DNA of 64,000 bases from Chroococcidiopsis thermalis PCC 7203 (lineage in GTDB: Bacteria; Cyanobacteriota; Cyanobacteriia; Cyanobacteriales; Chroococcidiopsidaceae). The stretch spans positions 5,692,336 to 5,756,335 of the forward strand of contig NC_019695.1 of the NCBI RefSeq assembly GCF_000317125.1, given 5' to 3'. This document shows positions 17,398-26,034 of this stretch, one piece after another. The position numbers were made by a program, and so were the translations under genes. Under the pieces are notes generated by a model, which saw only the letters and a program-made list of their open reading frames with translations, did not search any database and was not told the origin of the DNA. Position 1 is the first letter of the stretch. Each line of letters opens with the position of its first letter.

Positions 17398-18532
17398 TTT
17401 GTTGACAGGTGCTTCGGAAATTGAAGAGTTTAAGCTTCATTTACTTAAGAGTTTGCAGCAGATACTAGATGCAATTTTTGCACGAATACTTATCTCTGCT
17501 TTCCATCACTACAGTCTGCAATCGGAGTAAACCTCAGAAAAATTTAGGCATTTTACGCCCGATTCAGGATATTGCGATATTTTTGAAATCTGAAAAAACA
17601 TGAGGAATCTAGTGCTTAGATATCTCTAGCACAACGACAGAATGCTCGCCAAATTAGACCAAGCTTCTCGTCCATTTTTTCAGAAAAAGCTAATACGCTC
17701 TATTTTAATTGAATGGATTTTAACGTTGTAGATAAATCAATAATATGATGCCAGGATTTACATTAGCATCTTTTAACCTTGCTAGTTCGATCGCGAAAAA
17801 TTGAGTTATTAACCGTTGATTTTATTTTTGTGCTCCTCCTTTCCGATCTATGCAATACTCGCTAAGAGTTTACCACAACTTTCACGCCCCTTGAAAGAAT
17901 TTTTACCGCAGATTCATAGAATTTTGAGTTTTCATGTTGCTGAATCTCAGTAAATCTACAGTTGCTAAAGCATTTTTAGATACATATACTTCGTCAAAAG
18001 AAAAACTACTACTTCACCCAATCTAGTTCAAATTCGATCCGGTTTTAGAGCGATACTGCAAATTTCGACACGATTTTTGCTGATGTAGTTGCACCGAGTT
18101 AGATGAGATTGGACGTGGGGAGACATCACAGCCACCTGGACTTACAGCCACTATACCAATTTAAAAAGGTAAATTTTAACTAAAATATTAGTAACACTTA
18201 ACTAGCAAAACTCGCAAAAACAGACAGAGTTTAGATTTGTCTGAAGAAAAGGCAGCTGGCTATTAAAAATGCTCTAAAAACTCTAAAAATAAGATCAGAA
18301 GTATAGTTTTATAAAAACTCGATCGAGCTGAAGTATCTATCAAATACTAAAGCTAAAGCCAATCGTACTGAGTCTTGATTTTAATAGGTTGGAGAGACAA
18401 AAGGGAAGTCTCCAAGTCAAAAGTCAGAAGTCAAAAGATTCTACACCTCAAATCGCGGATTACCGATCGCCGATCGCGTGGCAGTATAGATAAAGAATAC
18501 GTCAGCCATGTCGTAGATCGACAGCAGCCGCA
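17398..18532. other. 1.1-kb intergenic region between divergent genes
   Basis: AT-rich DNA with no ORF, tRNA or structured RNA that I can support. It separates the dehydratase-EAL gene (minus) from rnz (plus), so it should carry both promoters. Near the right end (18410-18440) there is a short GTCAAAAGTCAGAAGTCAAAAG repeat typical of this genome. The rest looks unstructured. Confidence 0.6.
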
Positions 18533-19498
18533 GTGCAGATTACTTTTTTAGGAACGAGTTCTGGTGTACCGACGCGATCGCGTAATGTTTCTAGTGTTGC
18601 CCTTCGCCTACCGCAACGAGCAGAAGTCTGGCTATTTGACTGCGGGGAAGGAACTCAGCATCAGATTATGCGGAGTGACTTAAAAATTAGCCAAATTAAC
18701 CGCATTTTCGTCACTCACATGCACGGCGATCATGTTTTTGGCTTAATGGGATTGCTAGCTACTTGTGGTTTGGCGGGTAGTCCGCACCGAATTGATATTT
18801 ACGGTCCGCCAAAGTTAGAAGAGTATCTCCGCGCCTGCGGTCGCTATTCTCAAACTCATCTATCTTACCCGCTGCACGTCCATACAGTACAGCCTGGGAT
18901 GGTTTACGAGGATGAAGAATTTACAGTGAGTTGCGATCGCTTAGAGCATCGCGTTCCTGCTTTTGGCTACCGAATTGCCGAAAAAGACCGTCCGGGGAGG
19001 TTCGATGTCGAACAAGCCAAGGCGTTAAACATCCCTCCTGGGAGAGTATACGGTCAACTGAAGCGGGGTGAAACGGTAACTCTCAATGACGGGCGGGTGA
19101 TTCGGGGAGTCGATCTATGCGGTGACACAGAAGCAGGGCGCAAGCTAGCATACTGTACTGATACAATTTTCTGCGATGGGGCAGTTGCTCTTGCCCAAGG
19201 TGCGGACGTACTAATCCACGAAGCGACATTTTCTCATATCGATGCAGAACTCGCTTTTCAACGTTTGCATTCCACATCAACAATGGCAGCACAAACGGCA
19301 TTAGCTGCCCAAGTAAAGCTACTGGTTATGACACATTTTAGCCCTCGCTACGCCCCTGGGAATGACATTCAATTACAACACCTTCTAGAAGAAGCGCGGG
19401 CGATCTTTCCCAATACTGAAATGGCACACGACTTTTTAACTTATGAAATTCCCCGTCGTCGTCAACCAGAAGGAGAAAAGCAAGCGGCAAAGGTCTAG
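18533..19498 (+). CDS. rnz: Ribonuclease Z
   Basis: A metallo-beta-lactamase-fold endonuclease that trims tRNA 3' ends. The zinc motif [11 protein letters not shown] (H62, H64, D66, H67) is intact. It is preceded by [10 protein letters not shown] at the N-terminus and the cofactor-side [19 protein letters not shown] flexible-arm region ([16 protein letters not shown]) at 165-185, the DTxxC-like segment and MTHFSPRY with the final His ligands follow. The 321-residue length matches the short RNase Z form. The start is GTG ([10 protein letters not shown]), which aligns with the family N-terminus. Confidence 0.95.
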   Translation: MQITFLGTSSGVPTRSRNVSSVALRLPQRAEVWLFDCGEGTQHQIMRSDLKISQINRIFVTHMHGDHVFGLMGLLATCGLAGSPHRIDIYGPPKLEEYLRACGRYSQTHLSYPLHVHTVQPGMVYEDEEFTVSCDRLEHRVPAFGYRIAEKDRPGRFDVEQAKALNIPPGRVYGQLKRGETVTLNDGRVIRGVDLCGDTEAGRKLAYCTDTIFCDGAVALAQGADVLIHEATFSHIDAELAFQRLHSTSTMAAQTALAAQVKLLVMTHFSPRYAPGNDIQLQHLLEEARAIFPNTEMAHDFLTYEIPRRRQPEGEKQAAKV

Positions 19499-19529
19499 TT
19501 GAGCTGCGTGCCTAATTTATTTAAGCTAT

Positions 19530-19955
19530 CTAACCGCGATCGCGCATTGACATCAGCCGTTGTTGTATGTCTTTGAGTCTAACTTGGGAATTGACTGGCG
19601 ATCGCGGCTGCGGAACGTCAAGGTTGGGCCAATTCAATAAGTCGTTGCAAGGACAACAAGCAGGAGGCATTCCCACATTACGCATGGGTACGGGCATAGC
19701 GCAACGGGCGCAAGGAGACACATCCCATTCTGGCGTGAGTAAATCGGCTACTGATTCCTCTGTTGCCTCCAAGTAACAGTCGCCTGCATCAGGTGCGCTA
19801 ATGCGTTGCCAGCACTCTTCAAAAGCTTGGCTGTAGCGATCGCCTTCTATCACTGGTTGTGGTAGCAAGCGTTCTTGTCCGTCACGAATGACGACATGCT
19901 TACCTAACTGAAACCAGTATGCGAGATATCTTCTAACGTCTTGTGTGGATGCCAT
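19530..19955 (-). CDS. Conserved cyanobacterial protein with two Cys clusters
   Basis: A 141-residue protein. I place the start at ATG 19955 (MASTQDVRRYLAYWFQLGK). The longer in-frame version would begin with translated repeat DNA (PPCPPCPPC) and is not credible. The C-terminal half contains CARC and ACCPC motifs about 20 residues apart, which could form a zinc site. The frame convergently faces rnz, 31 bases away. No function is recognised. Confidence 0.7.
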   Translation of the reverse strand: MASTQDVRRYLAYWFQLGKHVVIRDGQERLLPQPVIEGDRYSQAFEECWQRISAPDAGDCYLEATEESVADLLTPEWDVSPCARCAMPVPMRNVGMPPACCPCNDLLNWPNLDVPQPRSPVNSQVRLKDIQQRLMSMRDRG

Positions 19956-20102
19956 TTTAAGAAGGGAGTAGGGAGTAGGGAGTCGGGAGTCGGGGGAAGA
20001 GAGCTGAGGGGGACAAGGGAGACAAGGGGGACAAGGAGGACAAGGGGGAAGAATTACCGTCAACTGATAACTGATAACTGATAACTGATAACTGACTCTA
20101 TG

Positions 20103-20681
20103 CTATCGTTTCTCGTTTAAAGGGGTAGGTAGTGGAGAACCCAGCAGGCTGAGGTTAAGGACGTGTCCGCCGACGATGAGGTAAACGGGGTTGGCAATAG
20201 CTCCTAAGCGACGGACTAATTGACCTAAGCGATCGCGAAACAACCTGCCGCTTGAATAAGCTGGCACTACGCCCCAGGTAGCTTCTTCTGCTACAACAAT
20301 TACATCTTTATTGTCTAAACGCTCTAAACTTAAGATTAAATTTTGCTCCGTTGCTGCCCAAGTAATGCTATCCTGCTCCAGCAAATTCGCTACCCACGTT
20401 CCTAGCGAATCGACTAGCAAGCAGCAACAGGAGGGAGCTGTGGCGATTGTTTCGGTTAAGTTTTCTGGAGCTTCTACGGTTAACCAGTCAGCAGGACGGC
20501 GATCGCGGTGTTGGGAGATCCGCTGTTGCCACTCAGGATCGTCGGCATTGGTTTGAGCCGTCGCAATGTAAATCACCGATTTTCTAGATTGCATTGCTAG
20601 AGTTTCTGCCCATTCGCTTTTACCAGATTTAGTTGGTCCAGTAACGAGTACAATTCGACTCGAAGGAGAAGTTGGCATCAT
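20103..20681 (-). CDS. cobU: Adenosylcobinamide kinase/guanylyltransferase CobU
   Basis: Bifunctional enzyme of the late cobamide pathway. It phosphorylates adenosylcobinamide and then transfers GMP to form AdoCbi-GDP. Visible motifs are the P-loop GPTKSGKSEWAE near the N-terminus, HRDRRPADWLTVEAP (the His is the guanylylated residue in the family) and VDSLGTWVANLL (Walker B-like). VVAEEATWGVVPAY and GRLFRDRLGQLVRRL complete the family pattern. I chose ATG 20681 because the longer frame (from 20807) begins with translated repeats. No other cob genes lie nearby. Confidence 0.9.
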   Translation of the reverse strand: MMPTSPSSRIVLVTGPTKSGKSEWAETLAMQSRKSVIYIATAQTNADDPEWQQRISQHRDRRPADWLTVEAPENLTETIATAPSCCCLLVDSLGTWVANLLEQDSITWAATEQNLILSLERLDNKDVIVVAEEATWGVVPAYSSGRLFRDRLGQLVRRLGAIANPVYLIVGGHVLNLSLLGSPLPTPLNEKR

Positions 20682-20685
20682 TGCT

Positions 20686-20724
20686 GTAAGTCGTAAGTCG
20701 TAAGTCGTAAGTCGTAAGTCGTAA
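20686..20724. repeat. Heptamer tandem repeat (GTAAGTC)n
   Basis: Five and a half units of the 7-bp repeat GTAAGTC directly upstream of cobU. Reading through it on the minus strand yields YDLRLTTYDLRLT, which makes the longer cobU frame look real when it is not. Confidence 0.85.
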
Positions 20725-20860
20725 TTAAAACACGCACCACTCACTACACCCCACAATGCCAGTTGCTCATGGGGGGAACCCCCAAGACCGCACTGGCTCC
20801 CCCACACCCTATTGATTACTAGCCACTAGCCACTAGTCACCAGCCACTAAATATAAACAC

Positions 20861-21508
20861 ATGAAACAGGCACTACAACGCATTCACGCAACTTTAGACC
20901 AACTAGAGACGCTCAAGCAGTCTACCACTGAACCGTCTCCTGTAACCGATCGCCCGCTCTCATTTCAGATTTTGCCAGTAGCGCCAAAAGTCGATCTACC
21001 TCCGCCATCAGCAGAGAGCGAACGTCCCCATTCACCCCAGTCACCACAGTTACCCCAGTTTTCTACTAGCAGCGTTGAACCGTCACCGACAACGACAATT
21101 CAAGTAGAGCGATCGCCGTCAGCACCAATTGTCGATTTAGAACGAATAGCACAGAGAATTCAAGCACTCTACTACGAAGGTCCAATTGTTGATGCTTGGA
21201 TCGATTCTTATCCAACTGCTCCAGAATCGGACGACGAGATCGAGGAAATCGTGTTTGAACGTCCAGATTTATTGACAACAGATTCATCTGGTAGTCTCGA
21301 TCGCTCGTTATCTCCAACTAGCTATCGTGTTTGCGGTTTCGATGCCTCTGGTGAGCAATGGTCTTATCCTTGTCCTCTCGATCAATTGTTGGAGCTGAGT
21401 GTAGCGATCGCTCGCTATCACAAAATACAAGAACTTTTAGCACAAAAACGACGACTAGAATCTCAGATCGAATCAAATGCGATCGGAGAGAATATTAATA
21501 ACTCCTGA
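20861..21508 (+). CDS. Conserved hypothetical, Pro-rich linker plus C-terminal domain
   Basis: A 215-residue protein not recognised. It has a short N-terminal helix (ALQRIHATLDQLETLKQ), a Pro/Ser-rich linker (about 20-85) and a C-terminal domain of about 120 residues with two tryptophans (VDAWIDSYP; GEQWSYPCPLDQL) and a terminal coiled helix (KIQELLAQKRRLESQIE). No signal peptide or membrane segment is present. It follows a divergent repeat region after cobU and precedes the Uma2 gene by 34 bases, so they may be cotranscribed. Confidence 0.6.
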   Translation: MKQALQRIHATLDQLETLKQSTTEPSPVTDRPLSFQILPVAPKVDLPPPSAESERPHSPQSPQLPQFSTSSVEPSPTTTIQVERSPSAPIVDLERIAQRIQALYYEGPIVDAWIDSYPTAPESDDEIEEIVFERPDLLTTDSSGSLDRSLSPTSYRVCGFDASGEQWSYPCPLDQLLELSVAIARYHKIQELLAQKRRLESQIESNAIGENINNS

Positions 21509-21542
21509 AAGTCTAATTTAGCAATTTGTGCTGAGGTTATCT

Positions 21543-22184
21543 ATGAATATCTCGCAAGTCGAGCTACCAACCGATACCTGGGTGAAAGCTAGTTGGGATG
21601 AGTACGTTCAGATCGTTGAAAATCCGCAGTTAGAAAAAGCTAAGGGCTACTATTTTAACGATAGGATGAGAATTGAAATGCCTCCAGTGGGAAATGACCA
21701 TGCTAGCGACCACTCAATAATTAATTACGCCGTTCACTTATGGGCGGCGATAAAAGGTATAGATTTAAATGGTAAAGATAACTGTACCTACCGGAAAACA
21801 GGTATTCGAGAAGCACAGCCCGACGTGTCTTACTATATTGGTGGCAATGCCGAAGCAATTCCTTGGGGAACGACAATTATCAATCTCGATCTTTATCCAC
21901 CACCAACTTTAGCGATCGAGGTGGCTAATACTTCTCTATCAGATGATAAAGGCGAAAAGCGTCTGCTTTACGAACAACTAGGAGTAGCGGAATATTGGAT
22001 TGTAGATGTAAAAAATATTGAAATTTTTGCTTTTTCTGTTGCCAATGGTGGTAGTAGAAGAATTACTCAGTCTCAAGTTTTACTAGGTTTAGAAATTGCT
22101 TTATTAGAAGCAGCTTTGCGGCGAACTCGTGAGATGAATCACGGTAGAGTTAGCGCGTGGTTATTATCTCAGTTTCAACAATAG
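21543..22184 (+). CDS. Uma2-family (DUF820) restriction-endonuclease-like protein
   Basis: PD-(D/E)XK-fold protein of about 213 residues. Family motifs include the N-terminal segment W.EY..IVENPQLEKAKGYYFN and the core PDVSYYIGG. The catalytic segment LAIEVANTSLSDDKGEKRLLYEQLGVAEYW (shown by its landmarks E, then the D..K run) follows, and then IVDVKNIEIFAF. Such proteins are abundant in cyanobacteria, often in dozens of paralogues, and their role is unknown. The start is ATG 21543 (MNISQVELP); TTG 21528 is an upstream alternative. Confidence 0.82.
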   Translation: MNISQVELPTDTWVKASWDEYVQIVENPQLEKAKGYYFNDRMRIEMPPVGNDHASDHSIINYAVHLWAAIKGIDLNGKDNCTYRKTGIREAQPDVSYYIGGNAEAIPWGTTIINLDLYPPPTLAIEVANTSLSDDKGEKRLLYEQLGVAEYWIVDVKNIEIFAFSVANGGSRRITQSQVLLGLEIALLEAALRRTREMNHGRVSAWLLSQFQQ

Positions 22185-22426
22185 TTAGATTTGCAGCTTT
22201 GCTTCTCTTCACAAATTAGTGTTGGCAAAGGTAGAAACAGTTGCATCTTCTGATAAACTATGCCTCATACTGTTCTTACAGGGTAGAAGTTGCCAAATTG
22301 GAATAGTGCAACGCTATGGGTTGCCAGGTTGGTGTCAGGTAGTTGAATTTAACATAAAATATTAAGTTTTGCGATGATTAAAACTTTTTTGGGTATCTGT
22401 TCCCACAAACCAGAGGAGAGGTGGGA

Positions 22427-23398
22427 ATGGATGTAAGCTTGATCGCGTCTAATGTTTTGAGTCCGCCAGTGCTGTTCTTTTTTCTGGGGATGTTAGCTGT
22501 TTTTCTCAAATCAGATTTAGAAATTCCTCAACCATTACCTAAACTTTTTTCGCTTTATCTCCTATTTGCCATTGGGTTTAAGGGAGGCAACGAACTTGTC
22601 AAAAGCGGAGCCAGTCAAGAAGTCATACTCACCCTTTTGGCGGCGGTAATGATGGCTTGTATCGTGCCGATTTATACATTTTTTATTCTCAAAATCAAGC
22701 TCGACTTGTATAACGCAGCTGCGATCGCCGCTACCTATGGTTCTATCAGTGCTGTCACTTTCATTACTGCTGGTTCTTTTCTGACTGAACTAGGGATTGA
22801 TTTTAGCGGTTACATGGTAGCGGCTTTAGCTTTGATGGAATCCCCAGCAATTATTGTCGGACTGCTTTTGGTAAAACTATTTGCGATCGACAAGCAAGAT
22901 GGCGATTTTTCTTGGTCGGAAGTTTTGCAAGAAGCTTTCTTGAACAGTTCGGTTTTTCTTTTAGTTGGTAGCCTAATAATAGGTGCAGTGTCAGGAGAAA
23001 AAGGCTGGAAGGTAGAAGAGCCATTTACTCAAGGCATATTTTACGGAGTCCTAACCTTCTTTTTGTTAGATATGGGATTAGTTGCTGCTGGAAGAATCAA
23101 AGATCTAGGTAAAACTGGTACATTTTTGATTTCTTTCTCTATATTGATACCAATAGTTAATGCGGCAATTGGCATACTTTTAGCAAAAGCGATCGGGATG
23201 CCGCAGGGAAATGCACTGTTATTTTCGGTATTGTGTGCGAGTGCCTCTTATATAGCGGTTCCAGCTGCTATGAGGATGACGCTACCAGAAGCCAATCCCA
23301 GCCTTTACGTTACTGCCGCTCTAGCACTGACATTTCCCTTCAATATCATTGTGGGAATTCCTTTGTATTTGTACGGCATCAATCTGCTTTGGGGGTAA
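22427..23398 (+). CDS. sbtA: Sodium-dependent bicarbonate transporter SbtA
   Basis: High-affinity Na+/HCO3- symporter of the plasma membrane, part of the CO2-concentrating mechanism. The 323-residue protein has about ten helices in two inverted halves. Family stretches include LPKLFSLYLLFAIGFKGGNELVKSG and ATYGSISAVTFITAGSFL. The C-terminal half has CASASYIAVPAAMRMTLPEANPSLY. A good ribosome site (GAGGAGAGG) lies before ATG 22427, and the GTG six bases earlier overlaps it. The PII-like regulator gene sbtB follows four bases after the stop. A carbonic anhydrase comes next, giving a compact carbon-uptake cluster, probably induced at low CO2 (known for the family). Confidence 0.95.
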   Translation: MDVSLIASNVLSPPVLFFFLGMLAVFLKSDLEIPQPLPKLFSLYLLFAIGFKGGNELVKSGASQEVILTLLAAVMMACIVPIYTFFILKIKLDLYNAAAIAATYGSISAVTFITAGSFLTELGIDFSGYMVAALALMESPAIIVGLLLVKLFAIDKQDGDFSWSEVLQEAFLNSSVFLLVGSLIIGAVSGEKGWKVEEPFTQGIFYGVLTFFLLDMGLVAAGRIKDLGKTGTFLISFSILIPIVNAAIGILLAKAIGMPQGNALLFSVLCASASYIAVPAAMRMTLPEANPSLYVTAALALTFPFNIIVGIPLYLYGINLLWG

Positions 23399-23402
23399 AA
23401 CT

Positions 23403-23699
23403 ATGCACGCAGTGAAGAGAATAGAAGTCCTCGCGGATTCGGTAGAACTGACAAAAATTTTAGCAGGCTTGGATAAAGCAGGTATCATCGCACACACTGT
23501 GATCCGCAACGTGGTTGGTAGAAGTCCTGGTGCAGACGCAACGCAATTAGATAATGTCTATATCATTGCTTTTTGTATGCCAGAGCAAGTGAAGCCAGTC
23601 ATAGAGAATATTCGACCAGTTTTGAATAAGTTTGGTGGCGCTTGTTATATCTCCGATGCGATGGAGATTCGTTCGGTTAGATGTATTGCCTCGCTTTAG
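23403..23699 (+). CDS. sbtB: PII-like regulator SbtB
   Basis: A 98-residue PII-like trimeric protein that binds adenyl nucleotides and c-di-AMP and inhibits SbtA. Start ATG 23403 (MHAVKRIEVLADS) is four bases after sbtA. Family landmarks are VELTKILAGLDKAG, the T-loop region IRNVVGRSPGADATQLDNVYIIAFC and ending ISDAMEIRSVRCIASL. The protein stops at this last strand. The short C-terminal extension with two cysteines described for Synechocystis SbtB (R-loop) is absent. The TAG stop is supplied by a palindromic repeat. Confidence 0.93.
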   Translation: MHAVKRIEVLADSVELTKILAGLDKAGIIAHTVIRNVVGRSPGADATQLDNVYIIAFCMPEQVKPVIENIRPVLNKFGGACYISDAMEIRSVRCIASL

Positions 23700-23723
23700 A
23701 GACGTTACATGTAACGTCTGTAC
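23697..23723. repeat. Palindromic repeat, family 1, copy 4 (contains sbtB stop)
   Basis: Arms TAGAGACGTTACA and TGTAACGTCTGTACA. Its first three bases are the stop codon of sbtB. It separates sbtB from the carbonic anhydrase gene and may cause partial termination within the carbon cluster. Confidence 0.85.
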
Positions 23724-23802
23724 AAATGTTATCAGTTATCAGTGACTAGTGGCTGGTGGCTAGCGTGCCCCTGTCTAGTTACTTGCTTTGTTAGGAAGGA
23801 TT

Positions 23803-24546
23803 ATGAGTCGTCAGAATAAATTTATCGATCGCCGTCAGTTTTTAAAGATAGCGGGTGTTGGTTTTAGCGTTGCTGCAAGTAGCCTACTTGGTTACGCGCG
23901 ATCGGCGCAAGCCGCAGTTATAGAGGATATCGAACCCGATAGTCCTAATACAGCATTGCAAAGATTGCTAGCGGGAAATCAGCGTTTCGTGCAGCAAAAG
24001 CTGAGACATCCGCATCAGTCCCAGACACGCTTGCATGAAGTGGCTACCGCACAGCATCCATTTGCTACTCTCCTAAGTTGTGCTGATTCTCGCGTTCCGG
24101 CAGAAATCCTATTCGATTTGGGAATTGGAGATTTATTTGACGTGCGGATTGCTGGAAATATTGTCACAACTGAAGCACTTGGCAGCTTAGAATATGCCGC
24201 AGCTATGTTAGGGACTCCCCTAATTATGGTATTAGGTCACGAACGATGCGGTGCAGTTACAGCAGCAGTACAAGGCAAGCCACTTCCAGGTCAAATTAGT
24301 AGTTTTGCTAAAGCGATCGAACCTGCGATAACTACGTTAAGCTCCGCTAACGCGCAACTTAATCATAAATCAAATAATAAATCGGAAAGCGATTTAATTG
24401 AGAATGCAGTTGTGGCAAACGTGCAATATCAAGTGAAAAAATTAGAGCGATCGGATCTTTTAATGCAACTAGTAGGAGAAGGTAAATTGAAAATTGTTGG
24501 CGGACGATACGATTTAGACACCGGAGAAGTCGCGATCGTGACTTGA
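23803..24546 (+). CDS. ecaB: Tat-exported beta-class carbonic anhydrase (EcaB-like)
   Basis: A zinc enzyme interconverting CO2 and bicarbonate. The N-terminus is a Tat signal (IDRRQFLKIAGVGFSVAAS, twin Arg at 10-11) with a likely cleavage after SAQA near 37, so it acts outside the plasma membrane. Zinc ligands C93, H146 and C149 are present, in CADSRVP and GHERCGA. The D95/R97 dyad is also present, as in active beta enzymes. The ribosome site AGGAAGGA precedes ATG 23803. Placement behind sbtA-sbtB suggests that it supplies bicarbonate for uptake or recaptures leaked CO2 in the periplasm (inference). Confidence 0.9.
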   Translation: MSRQNKFIDRRQFLKIAGVGFSVAASSLLGYARSAQAAVIEDIEPDSPNTALQRLLAGNQRFVQQKLRHPHQSQTRLHEVATAQHPFATLLSCADSRVPAEILFDLGIGDLFDVRIAGNIVTTEALGSLEYAAAMLGTPLIMVLGHERCGAVTAAVQGKPLPGQISSFAKAIEPAITTLSSANAQLNHKSNNKSESDLIENAVVANVQYQVKKLERSDLLMQLVGEGKLKIVGGRYDLDTGEVAIVT

Positions 24547-24605
24547 GATGCGGCTCGCGTCACCCCTCTAATCTCTTTTGTCTGCTGTCTGTTGCATTTG
24601 AACTA

Positions 24606-25024
24606 ATCCCTCTTTTGTTGCTTTGGCAAGACTAAAATAGGGAAGGAAGTGTTAGAAGCTAGGCTGCGACTATGGTTGAGGTAGAGAGCCAGGATCGACA
24701 GTAGCGTTGATCGACGAATATTGCCAAACGTACCGAAATCTTTTCTGTGATGTGAGAAATTTTGAAGCCTTTAAGTTTCTGCATCTAGGGATCATTTCTG
24801 AAATTAAACGAAAATCGCGCTCCAGCAATCGCCCGGATTGTTGGTCTATCTGATGGACAAGAATTAGATCGTTTCTTACGAGATACACGCCAGGGATATT
24901 AAAGCCTTGCGAGAACTAAGATTGCAGTTAATTAAAGCATCAGTTGGGGACAAACCAATTGTCCTATGCCTAGATGAAACAGGAGATTTTTATTTTACTG
25001 CTTCAAAGGTAACAAAAGAGGGAT
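24606..25024. mobile_element. Internally deleted IS relic with terminal inverted repeats (IS701-like)
   Basis: The ends form an imperfect inverted repeat: ATCCCTCTTTTGTTGCTTTG at 24606-24625 and, on the opposite strand, ATCCCTCTTTTGTTACCTTTG ending the element at 25024. Inside, fragmented frames encode pieces of a DDE transposase: ARIVGLSDGQELDRFLRDT, then KALRELRLQLIKASVGDKP and VLCLDETGD. The first catalytic Asp region thus survives, but frames are broken and most of the gene is missing. Family assignment to IS701 comes from those peptide patterns and is moderately sure. At about 419 bp, it can only move if a full-length relative supplies transposase. Confidence 0.7.
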
Positions 25025-25088
25025 GAGTATATATTTAAGAAAACTCATTGCGAATATATAGCTATTCTCATTATGATGGAATACATTC

Positions 25089-25116
25089 GTAGGGGCGCAC
25101 AGCTGTGCGCCCCTAC
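25089..25116. repeat. Palindromic repeat, family 2, copy 1 (perfect 28 bp)
   Basis: Perfect palindrome with arms GTAGGGGCGCACAG and CTGTGCGCCCCTAC. It lies between the IS relic and the ABC permease gene. Other copies are at 34662, 53365 and 54485. Confidence 0.9.
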
Positions 25117-25179
25117 AGATCTTGTATCTCAGCCATTTGAAAAAGGCTATAGGTGTAAGCCTTGCCAAAGGATATGCGA

Positions 25180-26010
25180 ATGAACGCAAACCGAAAAATA
25201 TCTTTTATTGCAATTTTATATGCGATTTTGATTGTCTATGCGATCGCAACTTTTTTACCCTTTGCTTGGGCGCTTTCTGCTTCATTTAAACCCTTGTCTG
25301 AAATTATTGCTGGCGGCTTGAACTTGATTCCGCAAAACTTTACTTTAGAAAATTATCAGAAGATTTTTCTAGAAGAACCATTATTTGGTCGTTGGCTATT
25401 TAATAGTGTTGTAGTTGCTAGCACTGTCACTATTTTCAACCTTTTATTTAACTCAATGGCTGGTTATGCCCTTGCTCGCATTCCTTTTAAAGGAAATCAG
25501 ATCTTATTTTTCTGTATTTTAGCAGTTTTAATGGTTCCAGCTCAAGTCACGCTAATTCCTAGTTTTTTAATTCTAAAATCTTTAGGCTGGTTAAATTCAT
25601 ATCAGGGATTAATTGTTCCGAATATTGTCAATGCAACTTTTATCTTTATGATGCGGCAGTTTTTTGTTAACTTTCCCAAGGAATTAGAAGAAGCTGCTGC
25701 CTTAGATGGTTTGGGTTACTTAGAAACTTTCTTTCAGATTGTTTTACCTTTAGCTAGACCAGCCTTAGCAGCTCAAACTATATTTATCTTTTTAGGTTCG
25801 TGGAATAACTTTTTAATGCCGTTAATGATTGTTTCTACTTCAGAAATGTTTACTTTACCTTTGGGCTTGAATACATTTAAGGGGCAATACATTAGTTATT
25901 GGAACTATATCATGGCTGCTTCAATGGTATTCACTTTACCCGCCTTACTAATTTATGCCTTTTTCAATCGCTACTTTATTCAAGGGGTAACTTTTACGGG
26001 GAATAAGTAG
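25180..26010 (+). CDS. Carbohydrate ABC transporter permease (MalG type)
   Basis: A 276-residue inner-membrane component with six helices. The cytoplasmic EAA loop, which contacts the ATPase, reads EELEEAAALDGLGYLETFFQIVLPLARPALAA near residue 190 (key residues E, A, A, G, P). The N-terminus ALSASFKPLSEI is typical of MalG/UgpE. I chose ATG 25180 because AAAGGA sits seven bases upstream; ATG 25174 and TTG 25162 are possible. No partner permease, binding protein or ATPase gene is in the window. An IS relic and a palindrome lie directly upstream, so it may have lost its operon. The stop codon lies in a palindrome. Confidence 0.87.
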   Translation: MNANRKISFIAILYAILIVYAIATFLPFAWALSASFKPLSEIIAGGLNLIPQNFTLENYQKIFLEEPLFGRWLFNSVVVASTVTIFNLLFNSMAGYALARIPFKGNQILFFCILAVLMVPAQVTLIPSFLILKSLGWLNSYQGLIVPNIVNATFIFMMRQFFVNFPKELEEAAALDGLGYLETFFQIVLPLARPALAAQTIFIFLGSWNNFLMPLMIVSTSEMFTLPLGLNTFKGQYISYWNYIMAASMVFTLPALLIYAFFNRYFIQGVTFTGNK

Positions 26011-26034
26011 AGCGCGTTAATTAATGCCCCCTAC
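26007..26034. repeat. Degenerate palindromic repeat carrying two opposing stop codons
   Basis: 28 bases beginning GTAGAGCGCG and ending ATGCCCCCTAC, with central TTAATTAA. It holds the permease TAG stop (26008-26010) and the TAA stop of the convergent photolyase-like gene (26021-26023). Confidence 0.75.

Noticed and set aside
17246-17530. 94-residue plus-strand ORF antisense to the dehydratase start
   Set aside because: It overlaps a well supported gene on the other strand and has no ribosome site or family signature.
19956-20063. Cys/Pro-rich N-terminal extension of the 141-residue protein
   Set aside because: PPCPPCPPC comes from GGGGGACAA repeats; the internal ATG at 19955 starts normal sequence.
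20682-20807. N-terminal extension of CobU
   Set aside because: The extra 42 residues encode the GTAAGTC heptamer repeat. The P-loop domain begins at ATG 20681.
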